This document shows positions 9,209 to 17,048 of a stretch of 54,924 nt of DNA, piece by piece. A program made the translations under genes and the position numbers. The first letter of the stretch is position 1; each line of letters opens with the position of its first letter. Under the pieces are notes generated by a model. The model ran no database searches and was not told where the DNA came from. It saw only the letters and a program-made list of their open reading frames with translations. Source of the stretch: Spirochaetaceae bacterium (lineage in GTDB: Bacteria; Spirochaetota; Spirochaetia; Treponematales; Breznakiellaceae); contig JAITER010000074.1 in assembly GCA_031281945.1 (NCBI GenBank), positions 1 to 54,924 on the forward strand. Direction: 5' to 3'.

Positions 9209-10303
9209 ATGGTTAAGTATTTGTTGCGGGCGGGAAAATTTACCGTTCGCATGATGGTTTTCGCCGTTTTTGCGGCAATTGTATTCGGAGGGTGTTCACC
9301 CAAAAAAGCCCCGTCCGCTTCAACGGGAAACAAGTTGTATATTTACAACTGGACTTATTATTGTCCGGATTCTGTGCTGGATAAATTCCGCATGGAATAT
9401 AATGTGGAGCTTATTTATGACCAGTATGCTTCAAATGAAGATATGTATGCAAAAATACAGGCGGGCGGCAGCGGATATGATATAGTGTTCCCTTCTGCGG
9501 ATTTTATGGAAATCATGACGAAGCAGGGTATGTTTGCAAAAATTGATCATTCTAAATTGAGCAATTTAAAGAATATAGATATAAATATAGTGAATCAGGC
9601 GTTATGGGACCCGGATATGGAATATTTTGTTCCGTACTATTACGGTGCGGCCACCATAAGCGTAAATACAAAACGTGTATCTAAATTTGATGATTCGTGG
9701 AAAAAATGGAATATTTTTGAACGTGCGGAATATCAAGGTAAAATGACTATGCTTGATGATTCCAGGCAAGTTTTGGGCGGAGCCTTGATGAGTTTGGGGT
9801 ATAGCCCTAACGAAACGGATGCTGAAAAAATTAATAAGGCCCGTGATTTGGTGGAAGGAAAATGGAAGCCGAATTTGACCCGCTTTGATTCTGAGGCTTT
9901 TGGCAAAGGTTATGCGAATGAAGATTTTTGGATTGTACACGCTTTTTTTGAGGGTATAAGAGAAGAAATAGGCGATAATGCTGAACTTCTTGAAAACACT
10001 GTGGTTTTCCTTCCTGAAGAAGGCGGGCCGGCTTATCTGGATGGTATGTGTATTCTAAAAGACGCAAAACATATTGATTTAGCGCATGAGTTTATAAATT
10101 TTATACATCGTCCGGAAATATACGCGGAATTCTGCGACTACTTTGGGTTTCCCGCTACGGTAAACATTCCAGCCCGTTCTTTGCAGAAAGAAGAACCTTT
10201 TCTTCCCGCGGAAGAGCTTGTCGCCAAAAGTAAACTTTATTTTGATGTAGGCGAAGCTATAGACGTTTACAACGCCGCATGGTTTGACACAATAAGGCGC
10301 TAA
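9209..10303 (+). CDS. potD: PotD-like spermidine/putrescine-binding lipoprotein, copy 1
   Basis: A 364-residue periplasmic substrate-binding protein of an ABC polyamine importer. The N terminus has a signal peptide ending in a lipobox (VFGG-C, Cys at about residue 29), so it should be lipid-anchored. KLYIYNWTYYCPDSVLDKF and YDQYASNEDMYAKI are typical of the PotD/PotF family start; YDIVFPSADFMEIM and PYYYGAATISVN follow the fold. AAGGAGAATTC precedes the ATG. It is about 70 percent alike by eye to the gene at 10774. No permease or ATPase genes (potABC) adjoin, so the partner transporter must be encoded elsewhere. The exact ligand cannot be read from the sequence. Confidence 0.88.
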   Translation: MVKYLLRAGKFTVRMMVFAVFAAIVFGGCSPKKAPSASTGNKLYIYNWTYYCPDSVLDKFRMEYNVELIYDQYASNEDMYAKIQAGGSGYDIVFPSADFMEIMTKQGMFAKIDHSKLSNLKNIDINIVNQALWDPDMEYFVPYYYGAATISVNTKRVSKFDDSWKKWNIFERAEYQGKMTMLDDSRQVLGGALMSLGYSPNETDAEKINKARDLVEGKWKPNLTRFDSEAFGKGYANEDFWIVHAFFEGIREEIGDNAELLENTVVFLPEEGGPAYLDGMCILKDAKHIDLAHEFINFIHRPEIYAEFCDYFGFPATVNIPARSLQKEEPFLPAEELVAKSKLYFDVGEAIDVYNAAWFDTIRR

Positions 10304-10330
10304 ACTGAATTTGCGGAAACCTAAAAAAAG

Positions 10331-10350
10331 CGTCCTGGCGTTTCCAGGAG
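10331..10350 (+). terminator. Weak hairpin after the first potD-like gene
   Basis: TCCTGG (10333-10338) pairs with CCAGGA (10344-10349). It follows an A-run but the downstream T-run starts about 10 nt later, so termination is uncertain. Confidence 0.3.
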
Positions 10351-10492
10351 AAAATTGCTGATTTTTTATTGTATAACAATTAAGTAAATGCGGTTTTCTT
10401 TATGCGGAGAAATAGCGCGGGGAGCGGCGTTTTTTAAAAACTTCGTTCCCTAAATAAATTTTATAAAAAATTGAAGTTTTAAGATTGGATTT

Positions 10493-10664
10493 GTTCAATA
10501 ACCATGTTGGTTATTGAACTTGTTCGCCAACCCGATTGGTTGGCGAACAAGTCTTTGCAAAATGTTCACATTTTGTTGTTTTTAGCGGTTGTTGGCCGAG
10601 TTAAAAGCCTGGTTGCCATGCTTGGTTTGCGGAAACCTAAGTTTCTGAACAACTCTATTCTATA
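10493..10664 (+). repeat. Family-1 hairpin repeat, copy A
   Basis: A non-coding block of consecutive hairpins: GTTCAATAACCA with TGGTTATTGAAC (10493-10519, 3-nt loop), CTTGTTCGCCAACC with GGTTGGCGAACAAG (10519-10551, perfect 14 bp), CAAAATG with CATTTTG (10558-10575), and a degraded GGAAAC/GTTTC end followed by GAACAACTCTA. The order matches copy B at 12088, but the middle is longer and the first hairpin is extra. The remainder of the 470-nt gap holds TTTATCCG (10673-10680) paired with CGGATAAA (10696-10703) in the leader of the next gene, and no gene. Confidence 0.75.
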
Positions 10665-10773
10665 AAAAAAAATTTATCCGCCCAAATAAGTTTGACGGAT
10701 AAACGCCGGGCGGCGTCCGCTCCCGGTTAAATTCAATAAATTTAATTTATTCTTAATCTAACAGGAGGTAAAA

Positions 10774-11880
10774 ATGATTAAGTTTCTTAAAAGCCCAAAA
10801 ATTAATGAAGGCTTTATGGTTTTGTTGTTTGCGGTGATTTGTCTGCAAGCTATAGGTTTGACCGCCTGCTCTAAAAAACAATTCGCAAGCGGGAATGATT
10901 CAACTTTGTATATATATAACTGGACATATTATTTGCCAGATTCGATTATTGATAAATTCAAAGATGAATACAATGTAAAAGTTATTTATGATCAGTATGC
11001 GTCCAACGAAGAAATGTACGCAAAAATTAAAGCCGGCGGAAGCGGCTACGACCTTGTTTTCCCATCTTCTGATTTTATAGAAATGATGATGAAGCAAGAT
11101 ATGCTTGAAAAAATAGATCATTCTAAATTAAAGAATACGGGGAATATAGACCCAAAAATAATTGAACAGGCTAAATGGGACCAGAACATGGAGTATTTTA
11201 TTCCTTACCATTATGGCGCGGCAAGTATTATCGTAAACACAAAACGTATACCTGAATTTGACGATTCGTGGAAGAGTTGGAATATATTTGAACGCGCACA
11301 ATATAAAGGTAAAATGACGATGCTGGACGATATACGCCTTGTTATGGGCGGCGCGTTAATGTACCTTGGATATAGTACAAATTCCACAAATGAAAACGAA
11401 ATAAATGAAGCGCGAGACCTTATAAAAAGCCGCTGGAAGCCCAACTTAACTCGTTTTGACGCCGAAGCGTTTGGTAAAGGATATGCAAACGAAGATTTTT
11501 GGATTGTTCACGGTTATTTTGAGGGTGTAAAAGAAGAAATGTCGGGAAACACCGGGCTTTCTGAAAACACCGTTGTGTTTATACCCAAGGAAGGCGCGCC
11601 GGCGCAGTTGGAAGGGATGTGCATATTGAAAGGGGCTAAACACCCGGATTTGGCGCACGCCTTTATAGATTTTTTCTTGCGTCCTGAAATCTATGCGGAG
11701 TTTGCGGATTATTTTAGTTTTCCCGCAACGGTAAATGTGCCGTCTCGCGATCTTCAAAAAGAAGCCCCCTTTATTCCTGTTGATGAGTTTATGGCGAAAA
11801 CTTCGCTTGATTACGATGTAGGCGAGGCGATACAGTACTACAATGAAGCTTGGTTTGATTCTATACGAATAGGTGAATAA
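10774..11880 (+). CDS. potD: PotD-like spermidine/putrescine-binding lipoprotein, copy 2
   Basis: A 368-residue paralogue of the gene at 9209, aligned along its whole length (LYIYNWTYYLPDSIIDKF, YDQYASNEEMYAKIKAGGSGYDLVFPS, NEDFWIVHGYFEGVKEEM). The signal peptide ends in lipobox LTA-C at about residue 32. A strong AGGAGGTAAAA ribosome site precedes the ATG. The differences are spread over the sequence, which suggests an old duplication instead of recent gene conversion. The two lipoproteins may deliver different polyamines to one shared permease. A perfect 13-bp hairpin terminator follows. Confidence 0.88.
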   Translation: MIKFLKSPKINEGFMVLLFAVICLQAIGLTACSKKQFASGNDSTLYIYNWTYYLPDSIIDKFKDEYNVKVIYDQYASNEEMYAKIKAGGSGYDLVFPSSDFIEMMMKQDMLEKIDHSKLKNTGNIDPKIIEQAKWDQNMEYFIPYHYGAASIIVNTKRIPEFDDSWKSWNIFERAQYKGKMTMLDDIRLVMGGALMYLGYSTNSTNENEINEARDLIKSRWKPNLTRFDAEAFGKGYANEDFWIVHGYFEGVKEEMSGNTGLSENTVVFIPKEGAPAQLEGMCILKGAKHPDLAHAFIDFFLRPEIYAEFADYFSFPATVNVPSRDLQKEAPFIPVDEFMAKTSLDYDVGEAIQYYNEAWFDSIRIGE

Positions 11881-11936
11881 CGCTTGTTTTAGTATGTAAA
11901 AGACTTTTTGGGGCGATAGATTTAGTCCCGCAAAAT

Positions 11937-11974
11937 CAAGGAAAGGAAAACAGTTTTATGATTTCCTTTCCTTG
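11937..11974 (+). terminator. Hairpin terminator after the second potD-like gene
   Basis: CAAGGAAAGGAAA (11937-11949) pairs perfectly with TTTCCTTTCCTTG (11962-11974) and is followed by TTTGCTTTT. Confidence 0.75.
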
Positions 11975-12087
11975 TTTGCTTTTAAATAAAAACAACTTTT
12001 ATACAAAATAAAATAAATATGGCGGAACCTGTCTTTGGTGGAGCTGCGCTAACACAAAACTTTTATACGGACTTTTATTTTGGTTCA

Positions 12088-12198
12088 ATGGACTTGTTCG
12101 CCAACCCGGTTGGTTGTCGCCCAAGTCTTGCAAAATGCTGCGCATTTTGCGTTTTCAAGCGGAAGTTGTTCGGAAACTTTAAGTTTCCGAACAACTCT
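12088..12198 (+). repeat. Family-1 hairpin repeat, copy B
   Basis: A 110-bp element between convergent genes. It contains an imperfect CTTGTTCGCCAACC hairpin at the left, GCAAAATGC (12130-12138) paired with GCATTTTGC (12142-12150), and a near-palindrome AGTTGTTCGGAAACTT (12164-12179) with AAGTTTCCGAACAACT (12181-12196). Its reverse complement matches copy F at 54006-54113 with only a handful of changes, so the same element exists at distant sites in both orientations. A short apparent ORF (12019-12231) is only a reading through the repeat. Confidence 0.85.
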
Positions 12199-12222
12199 AA
12201 TAATAAAAATGAAAATTGGACT

Positions 12223-13569
12223 TTAATTTAATGTTGAAAAATCCAAAGAAGAAGCCATTTTTCGCACTTTGCTTAAAGCGTCTTCTATGGTTCCAAAATC
12301 TATAGAGGCGCCGCTTTTAAGGACGTTGTCTTCTATGCGCACTATTTCCGCAAGAAACTGGTTTTTGGTGTTGAACATGGCTATCTTGCCGCTTAAAACA
12401 TAGTCGGCTTTTGTAAGCGCCGTTTTGTCGTCTTCCGCGGGGGAAGGCGGCGGCGTGGCGGCGGCGGACGGTGGATTTTCGGGCGCTTTTGTGTTTTCGT
12501 CTGAATTTTCTTCTTTTGGCGCTGTAATTTTAACGGCGCCGCCGCCGGAGTCCCTTGGAAATACGGCGTAGGCGCCGGCGTTTGCTATGTCCGCTCCAAG
12601 CAGATTGGAGAGAACTTCAGCATCGCTTGATGTAACGCCGGATTGTGGGGCGGATATGGTTCTAACAGCGAGTTTAGGTTTTTCGAGTTCTTTTATGTTT
12701 TTATTCGCCACAGATATTATACGTTTAATCATCACCGGGAAAAGGCCCGGTATTTGCTGAATGTTAAGGTAGGACTGGTAATCGCCCGCGATAAGCTGGC
12801 CTGTTTTTGAATCCAGCATAACTATTAAAATTAGGGCCTGGCTTCCAATTTTGCAGGAATATCCGGCGAATACATAATCGGTTTCTAATTCGCCGCTTAT
12901 GTTTAGCGCGGTGTTATAATACACATGATTGTAATCTAACAGCAATTCTTCGTTCATTTTTTTTCGGACGTTTGGCGTAATGGGGGCCACCGCATAATTT
13001 TTTGTTATGTCCGGCAAATTGGCTAGATGCCAGGCGAAAGTTTCGCCTTCGTCTTCGTTAATTCCAAAGCCCGTAAACGGGACTACCGCCGCTTTTTTTA
13101 AGCCAGAATTGCCGTTTGAAGATGTTGTTTGCGGAGCCCATATTCTAAGTTGGGAAGCGTAGAATCTGCCGGCTTGAACCCCGTCTTCAAATTGAAGCGT
13201 ATAGTCGTCCATTGTGTCGTAAACGCGGGCTATTCTGGCGACTTTCCCGTTGAGAGGGCCGCTTGTAACTATAACGACGTCGCCTTCTTTAAAAGTCGAG
13301 CGTTTTCCGGCGGTGGATTGCAACTGATTCCAGTACAGGCGGCTGACTTGCACGCGGTTTTCAAAATCGACCGTGTACCAGCTGCGGTCGGAGGCGTACT
13401 CAATTATTTTTCCGCTGAGGCCTGTGAATTCGCCGGAGATTACCGTTACATAATCGCCAAGGTTATAAACGCGCTCCGGGGCTGTAGTAATTGTTTTGCA
13501 TGAAAATACGGCCAAAGAAAAAATAGATATGAACAAAAAAACAGGCGCTTTTTCGCCTAAAAAAATCAT
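12223..13569 (-). CDS. Lipoprotein with two KOW-like SH3 repeats and a C-terminal LpoB/CsgG-like region
   Basis: A 448-residue predicted lipoprotein. The signal peptide ends in lipobox VFS-C (Cys near residue 24). Two tandem KOW-like motifs follow: GDYVTVISGEFTGLSGKI at about 37-54 and GDVVIVTSGPLNGKVARI at about 97-114, each trailed by a Y-x-V-x-F or Y-x-L-x-F strand and an R-L-Y-W or R-F-Y-A motif. From about residue 158 (KKAAVVPFTGFG) the sequence resembles the opening beta strand of LpoB/CsgG/TolB-N-like periplasmic domains. About residues 345-390 are a Pro/Glu/Ala-rich linker. KOW motifs are normally in ribosomal or transcription proteins, so their use outside the cytoplasm is unusual. 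Function unknown; a cell-wall-associated role is possible. Confidence 0.65.
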   Translation of the reverse strand: MIFLGEKAPVFLFISIFSLAVFSCKTITTAPERVYNLGDYVTVISGEFTGLSGKIIEYASDRSWYTVDFENRVQVSRLYWNQLQSTAGKRSTFKEGDVVIVTSGPLNGKVARIARVYDTMDDYTLQFEDGVQAGRFYASQLRIWAPQTTSSNGNSGLKKAAVVPFTGFGINEDEGETFAWHLANLPDITKNYAVAPITPNVRKKMNEELLLDYNHVYYNTALNISGELETDYVFAGYSCKIGSQALILIVMLDSKTGQLIAGDYQSYLNIQQIPGLFPVMIKRIISVANKNIKELEKPKLAVRTISAPQSGVTSSDAEVLSNLLGADIANAGAYAVFPRDSGGGAVKITAPKEENSDENTKAPENPPSAAATPPPSPAEDDKTALTKADYVLSGKIAMFNTKNQFLAEIVRIEDNVLKSGASIDFGTIEDALSKVRKMASSLDFSTLN

Positions 13570-13637
13570 TTAATCGCCCCTTCCGATTGCTTTTACAGCA
13601 GGTTTTTAGCGCGGGAAACAAAGTTTACAACAGCCAA

Positions 13638-13744
13638 GCGCAAGGGATAGGAGCGGGAATTACACATAAATTCGCCAAGCGGATTTATGTGTAATTTTAG
13701 CGTATAGCCCGGTTTTTGGCGTGAAACGCCAAAAATGCGCCCTT
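13638..13744 (+). repeat. Family-2 compensating-hairpin element, copy 1
   Basis: Constant flank GGATAGGAGCGGGAATT, then hairpin 1 with AATTACACATAAAT (13658-13671) opposite ATTTATGTGTAATT, then the constant linker TTTAGCGTATAGCCCGG, then hairpin 2 TTTTTGGCGT (13713-13722) with ACGCCAAAAA (13726-13735), then constant end TGCGCCCTT. Located between divergent genes. I see no gene in the rest of 13570-13930. Confidence 0.8.
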
Positions 13745-13930
13745 AATTTGTAAATAACATTTGGCGGCTTCCCTAAAAAATAAATTGGAAATCGCTTGAA
13801 AACTTGGTTTTGAGCCAATAAAACCACGCTGTACAAACATTTTACCCTTCATAATATCGGTGTTTTTAAGTAAAATCTTTAGAAGGTCCTTGTTTCTACC
13901 GATAGTGTAAAGGGGCCTTATTTAAACTAA

Positions 13931-14833
13931 ATGACTAAAAGATTTTTTTTGGCTGTCGCGATTTTGTTTTTATTTTATAATTATGCTTTTTCAAAAGGTA
14001 AAAAAGAAATAGACCCGGCTTCCATTGTTGTTATAGACCCCGAAATAAAAGATAAAAATATAAAACGTGAAATTGAAAAGCTTATTTCCCCGCCCAAAAA
14101 AGAATTTTTTTTTGATTTAGGTTTTAACGCCGCCTTTTATCAGGAATTAAATTTTTTATATCAGGAATGGAAGTGGTTTGAAAGTACAGAAGCGACCGAC
14201 AGAATTTACCGGGAAGAAGTGCTGGACACAAGAATTATGCTGAATCTGCTGTCCAAAAGCGGAGATTATATTATAAATGCGGGATATAACTTTAATAACT
14301 TTTTTGGCGCGGGGCTTAACGCCCAGGCTATTCTTTTTCCGTTTACAGAACGTGATGAATACGGAGTGATTCCGGTTTTTCGTTTTGAGCTTACCCCCTA
14401 CGCTTTGTTCGGCTTTGACGCGGCTGATTTTTTTAACATTTCGCTGGGCGTAGGGCCGCATCTTGGATTTTATGATTACAAACTGGTTGCGGATAATCCA
14501 AATAAATACAATGTTGGATTGATGGTTGTTGAAACAAAAATTTTTGTATTGGGCGCGGCGCTTATTCCGCAAATTAGATTTAATGTCAGCGATATGTTCT
14601 ATTTTGGGATGCGGCTTCAAATTATATACGATCCGGTTGGATTTGATCCGGCCATAGAGCGAAGGGGATATTTGCCTTCTCCGGGCGGAACGGAAAACGC
14701 ATACAACGCTTATTTTTTTGGAGGTTTTATGGTTAAAGGCGGCCTTTACGCCGGCCTCTCGTTGCGGAAAAAGCCTGTTTACAGGGCCTTTGACCCCTCC
14801 ACCCAAACAGGCGGCGCTTCTGGCGGGAATTAA
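13931..14833 (+). CDS. Predicted outer-membrane beta-barrel protein
   Basis: A 300-residue protein with an N-terminal signal peptide (hydrophobic FFLAVAILFLFYNYAFS, cleavage probably near residue 21, before KGKKE). Residues of about 55-285 alternate polar and aromatic residues with many Tyr, Phe and Gly (INAGYNFNNFFGAGLNAQ, FRFELTPYALFGFDAADFFNISLGVGPHLGFYDY reads as barrel hairpins), consistent with an outer-membrane barrel or a periplasmic barrel-like protein. It ends in STQTGGASGGN and not in the aromatic residue usual for BamA-targeted barrels. I do not recognise a family. No clear ribosome site is close to the ATG. Confidence 0.5.
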   Translation: MTKRFFLAVAILFLFYNYAFSKGKKEIDPASIVVIDPEIKDKNIKREIEKLISPPKKEFFFDLGFNAAFYQELNFLYQEWKWFESTEATDRIYREEVLDTRIMLNLLSKSGDYIINAGYNFNNFFGAGLNAQAILFPFTERDEYGVIPVFRFELTPYALFGFDAADFFNISLGVGPHLGFYDYKLVADNPNKYNVGLMVVETKIFVLGAALIPQIRFNVSDMFYFGMRLQIIYDPVGFDPAIERRGYLPSPGGTENAYNAYFFGGFMVKGGLYAGLSLRKKPVYRAFDPSTQTGGASGGN

Positions 14834-14848
14834 AAAAATTAGAGGCGT

Positions 14849-15022
14849 CCGGAAACTTCAGTTTACGCAAGCTGAATCAAGCTCAGGGCTTGATTACCAA
14901 GCTCAGGGCTTGATTGCCAAGCCCTGAGCTTGGTTCAGCCGGCTTCCGTTTAAGAAGCGCAAAATGTTGCGCATTTTGCAAAGACTTCGGCGGCGCAACT
15001 GGGTTGGCGAACAAGCCCATTG
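14849..15022 (-). repeat. Family-1 hairpin repeat, copy C, with an internal 20-bp repeat array
   Basis: Opposite orientation to copy B. It keeps the GGAAACTTCAGTTTACG start, the CTTCCG link, the GCAAAATG/CATTTTGC hairpin (14959-14979) and the GGGTTGGCGAACAAG end. A foldback module is inserted: CAAGCTCAGGGCTTG at 14878-14892 and again at 14898-14912 (20-bp period), then CAAGCCCTGAGCTTG at 14918-14932 in inverted orientation, enclosed by GCTGAATCAAGC and GCTTGGTTCAGC. It ends 12 nt before the next lipoprotein gene. Confidence 0.7.
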
Positions 15023-15033
15023 ATTGGATTTTT

Positions 15034-15456
15034 ATGAAAAATATATATTTAATTTTTTTATGTTTAACTTTTTTTTCATGCGCGCAGGATAATATGACCG
15101 ATGAGCCTTTGGATACGCCAAAAGAGCTTTTGGGTTCGTGGGGGCTTACAGAAAATGAAAAATCAAAACACCCTATTAGCGTATTGAAAGTTTCTCCCAC
15201 GCGTCTTGTAATTAGCGGCCTCTATTTTGAGTTGCAAAAAGTTGAATACGAAAATTTTACACGCGGGGCGTATATTCAAACCGGAAATATATACACAAAA
15301 GGCCCCGGAAAAAGCGGATTGTTTAGCGCATACAGAATAGCTCGTAAAGAATTAGACGGAAATAAAACTGTAAATATTCTTTATTTGGACGGCGGGGAAA
15401 TTATGTACGGGCCGCTTTCGTCCACCCTGACGTTTATTTCCTCCGCTTATGAATAA
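15034..15456 (+). CDS. Small lipoprotein of unknown function
   Basis: A 140-residue protein. I start it at the ATG at 15034, since the upstream 40 codons of the open frame are repeat copy C and not protein. The N terminus KNIYLIFLCLTFFSC is a short lipoprotein signal with lipobox FFS-C (Cys at residue 15). The mature part is short and mixed, beginning with DEPLDTPKELLGSWGLTENE, which looks like the start of a lipocalin-like or META-like beta fold (GSW motif). It overlaps yqeC by 8 nt, so the two are co-transcribed and coupled. No recognised family. Confidence 0.6.
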   Translation: MKNIYLIFLCLTFFSCAQDNMTDEPLDTPKELLGSWGLTENEKSKHPISVLKVSPTRLVISGLYFELQKVEYENFTRGAYIQTGNIYTKGPGKSGLFSAYRIARKELDGNKTVNILYLDGGEIMYGPLSSTLTFISSAYE

Positions 15457-16234
15457 AACGCTCCACGAAAAAGAAGTTGCGCTTGATGTTTATTTTAAAA
15501 ACCTGTTAAACAAAAACGCTAAAAATGTTGTAACAATTATAGGATGCGGCGGCAAGACGTCGCTTTTGTGGTTCCTGGCTTCTCGCGTTCCCGCGTTTAG
15601 GACTCTTGTTACCACAACTGTAAGATTTAATTTACCGCCGTATTCTTGCGGTTTGTACGCTAATTTTTTTAACGAGACGCTTGCGGAAAGTTTTTCCGCC
15701 GGATTTTTGCCGCCGCCTGGGGTTAGCGCCGCCGCCAAAGGAAACGCGGGAGAGGCGGCTTCTTCGTTGAAGACGGAAACGCTGGAACGCATTATCCCGC
15801 TGTTTGACGCCGTTTTTATTGAAGGAGACGGCTCGCGCCGGCTTCCGTTAAAAGGCTGGGCGGATTACGAGCCTGTAATTCCGGGCCAAACAACGCTTAC
15901 CGTGGGAATTCTGCCGTTGTGGACGCTTGGCGAGAGTGTTTGTGAAAAAATAGCCCACAGATTGCCGCTTTTTTGCGAGCAGTCTGGCGCGGCGGCGGGA
16001 GAAAAATTGCGGCCTGTACACATAGCGCGTCTTGTGAGCGGCCCGGACGGACTTTTTAAAAGCGCTCGCGGCGAAAAATTGCTTCTTTTTAATCAAATTG
16101 AGGATGAAAAAAGCCTTGAAAACGCTTTGCTTGTAACAAAAGAGCTCCCGCCGGAATTTAGACGGAACATCGCCGGGATAGCCGCCGTAAGTATATGCCA
16201 AAACCGGTTTGCGGATTTAACTTGCGCCGTATAG
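15449..16234 (+). CDS. yqeC: YqeC-family protein (selenium-dependent hydroxylase accessory)
   Basis: A 261-residue protein with a P-loop-like GCGGKTS at about residues 31-37 and the family hallmark EGDGSRRLPLKGWADYEPVIP-type segment (EGDGSRR near 122, then KGWADYEPVI). YqeC proteins are encoded with selenium-dependent molybdenum hydroxylases and are thought to help mature their cofactor, perhaps by nucleotide-dependent steps. No hydroxylase, yqeB or selenophosphate gene is in this window. The ATG lies inside the end of the preceding lipoprotein gene. It faces purN convergently with a 27-nt gap. Confidence 0.8.
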   Translation: MNKTLHEKEVALDVYFKNLLNKNAKNVVTIIGCGGKTSLLWFLASRVPAFRTLVTTTVRFNLPPYSCGLYANFFNETLAESFSAGFLPPPGVSAAAKGNAGEAASSLKTETLERIIPLFDAVFIEGDGSRRLPLKGWADYEPVIPGQTTLTVGILPLWTLGESVCEKIAHRLPLFCEQSGAAAGEKLRPVHIARLVSGPDGLFKSARGEKLLLFNQIEDEKSLENALLVTKELPPEFRRNIAGIAAVSICQNRFADLTCAV

Positions 16235-16261
16235 CGCACTGTAATTATAAGGCAAGCCTTC

Positions 16262-16915
16262 TTACAAGTCTTTTTTTTGAAGGATGAGGCTCGCGCAGAG
16301 CGCTTCCAGGGCTTGGGGTAGAATAACCCATTCGGCTTCTTCCATAACACGGCGTTGCAGGGTTTCCGGCGTATCGCCTTGTTTTACATCTACAGCTTTT
16401 TGCATAAGAATTTCGCCGCCGTCTGTAACATCGTTTACAAAATGAACTGTAGCTCCAGTTATTTTAACGCCTTTTTTTAACGCCGCCTCGTGTACGTATA
16501 GCCCATAGAAACCGTCCCCGCAAAACGACGGGATAAGGCTGGGATGGACGTTTATTATTTTGTTTTTGTAAGCGGAAAGCAAAGGTTCGCCCAAAATAAC
16601 GAGAAATCCGGCCAAAACAACAATCTGGATTTGGTTCTTCGCAAGAATAGATAAAAGATTGGCGGAATAACCGGTTTTGTTGAAAAACCCGTTGTTCAAG
16701 TAATCTTCTTCCTGTAAAACGTATGTTTTTACTCCGGCTTCCGCGGCCCGTTTAAGGGCGTAAGCGTCCGCGCTGGAGGAAACCGTAAGGCTTATTTCCG
16801 CGGATTTTAAAAGGCCGCTTTTTTGCGCGTTAAGAAGGGCTTGCAAATTGGAGCCTCCTCCCGAAACCAAGACGGCGGCGCGCAACCGTTTATCGTATTT
16901 TAAAAATGGCGGCAT
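16262..16915 (-). CDS. purN: Phosphoribosylglycinamide formyltransferase 1
   Basis: A 217-residue enzyme that formylates GAR with 10-formyl-tetrahydrofolate in the third step of purine synthesis. It shows VLVSGGGSNLQALL near the N terminus for phosphate binding, the catalytic region INVHPSLIPSF (Asn and His), HFVNDVTDGGEI (catalytic Asp) and the folate-pocket strand VVLAGFLVIL. Length fits the family (about 190-220). No ribosome site is evident; TACAAT ends 5 nt before the ATG, so a leaderless mRNA is possible. Confidence 0.93.
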   Translation of the reverse strand: MPPFLKYDKRLRAAVLVSGGGSNLQALLNAQKSGLLKSAEISLTVSSSADAYALKRAAEAGVKTYVLQEEDYLNNGFFNKTGYSANLLSILAKNQIQIVVLAGFLVILGEPLLSAYKNKIINVHPSLIPSFCGDGFYGLYVHEAALKKGVKITGATVHFVNDVTDGGEILMQKAVDVKQGDTPETLQRRVMEEAEWVILPQALEALCASLILQKKDL

Positions 16916-17048
16916 ACCAGATTGTATGCTTTTAAAAGGCTGTTTTGTAAGTGAGCTTTGGTCTTGCTTTTACATGACGCCGCATGGAATTCCAACCCGG
17001 ACGGAAGCGCCCTAGCCCTCTGTTTTTAAGTTGGTTATAGTTAGCCCC

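Noticed and set aside
12019-12231. 70-codon ORF across repeat copy B
   Set aside because: Composed of repeat sequence, with no ribosome site.
13713-13735. Hairpin 2 of the family-2 element as an intrinsic terminator
   Set aside because: T-run precedes and A-run follows the stem on both strands, the opposite of a terminator.
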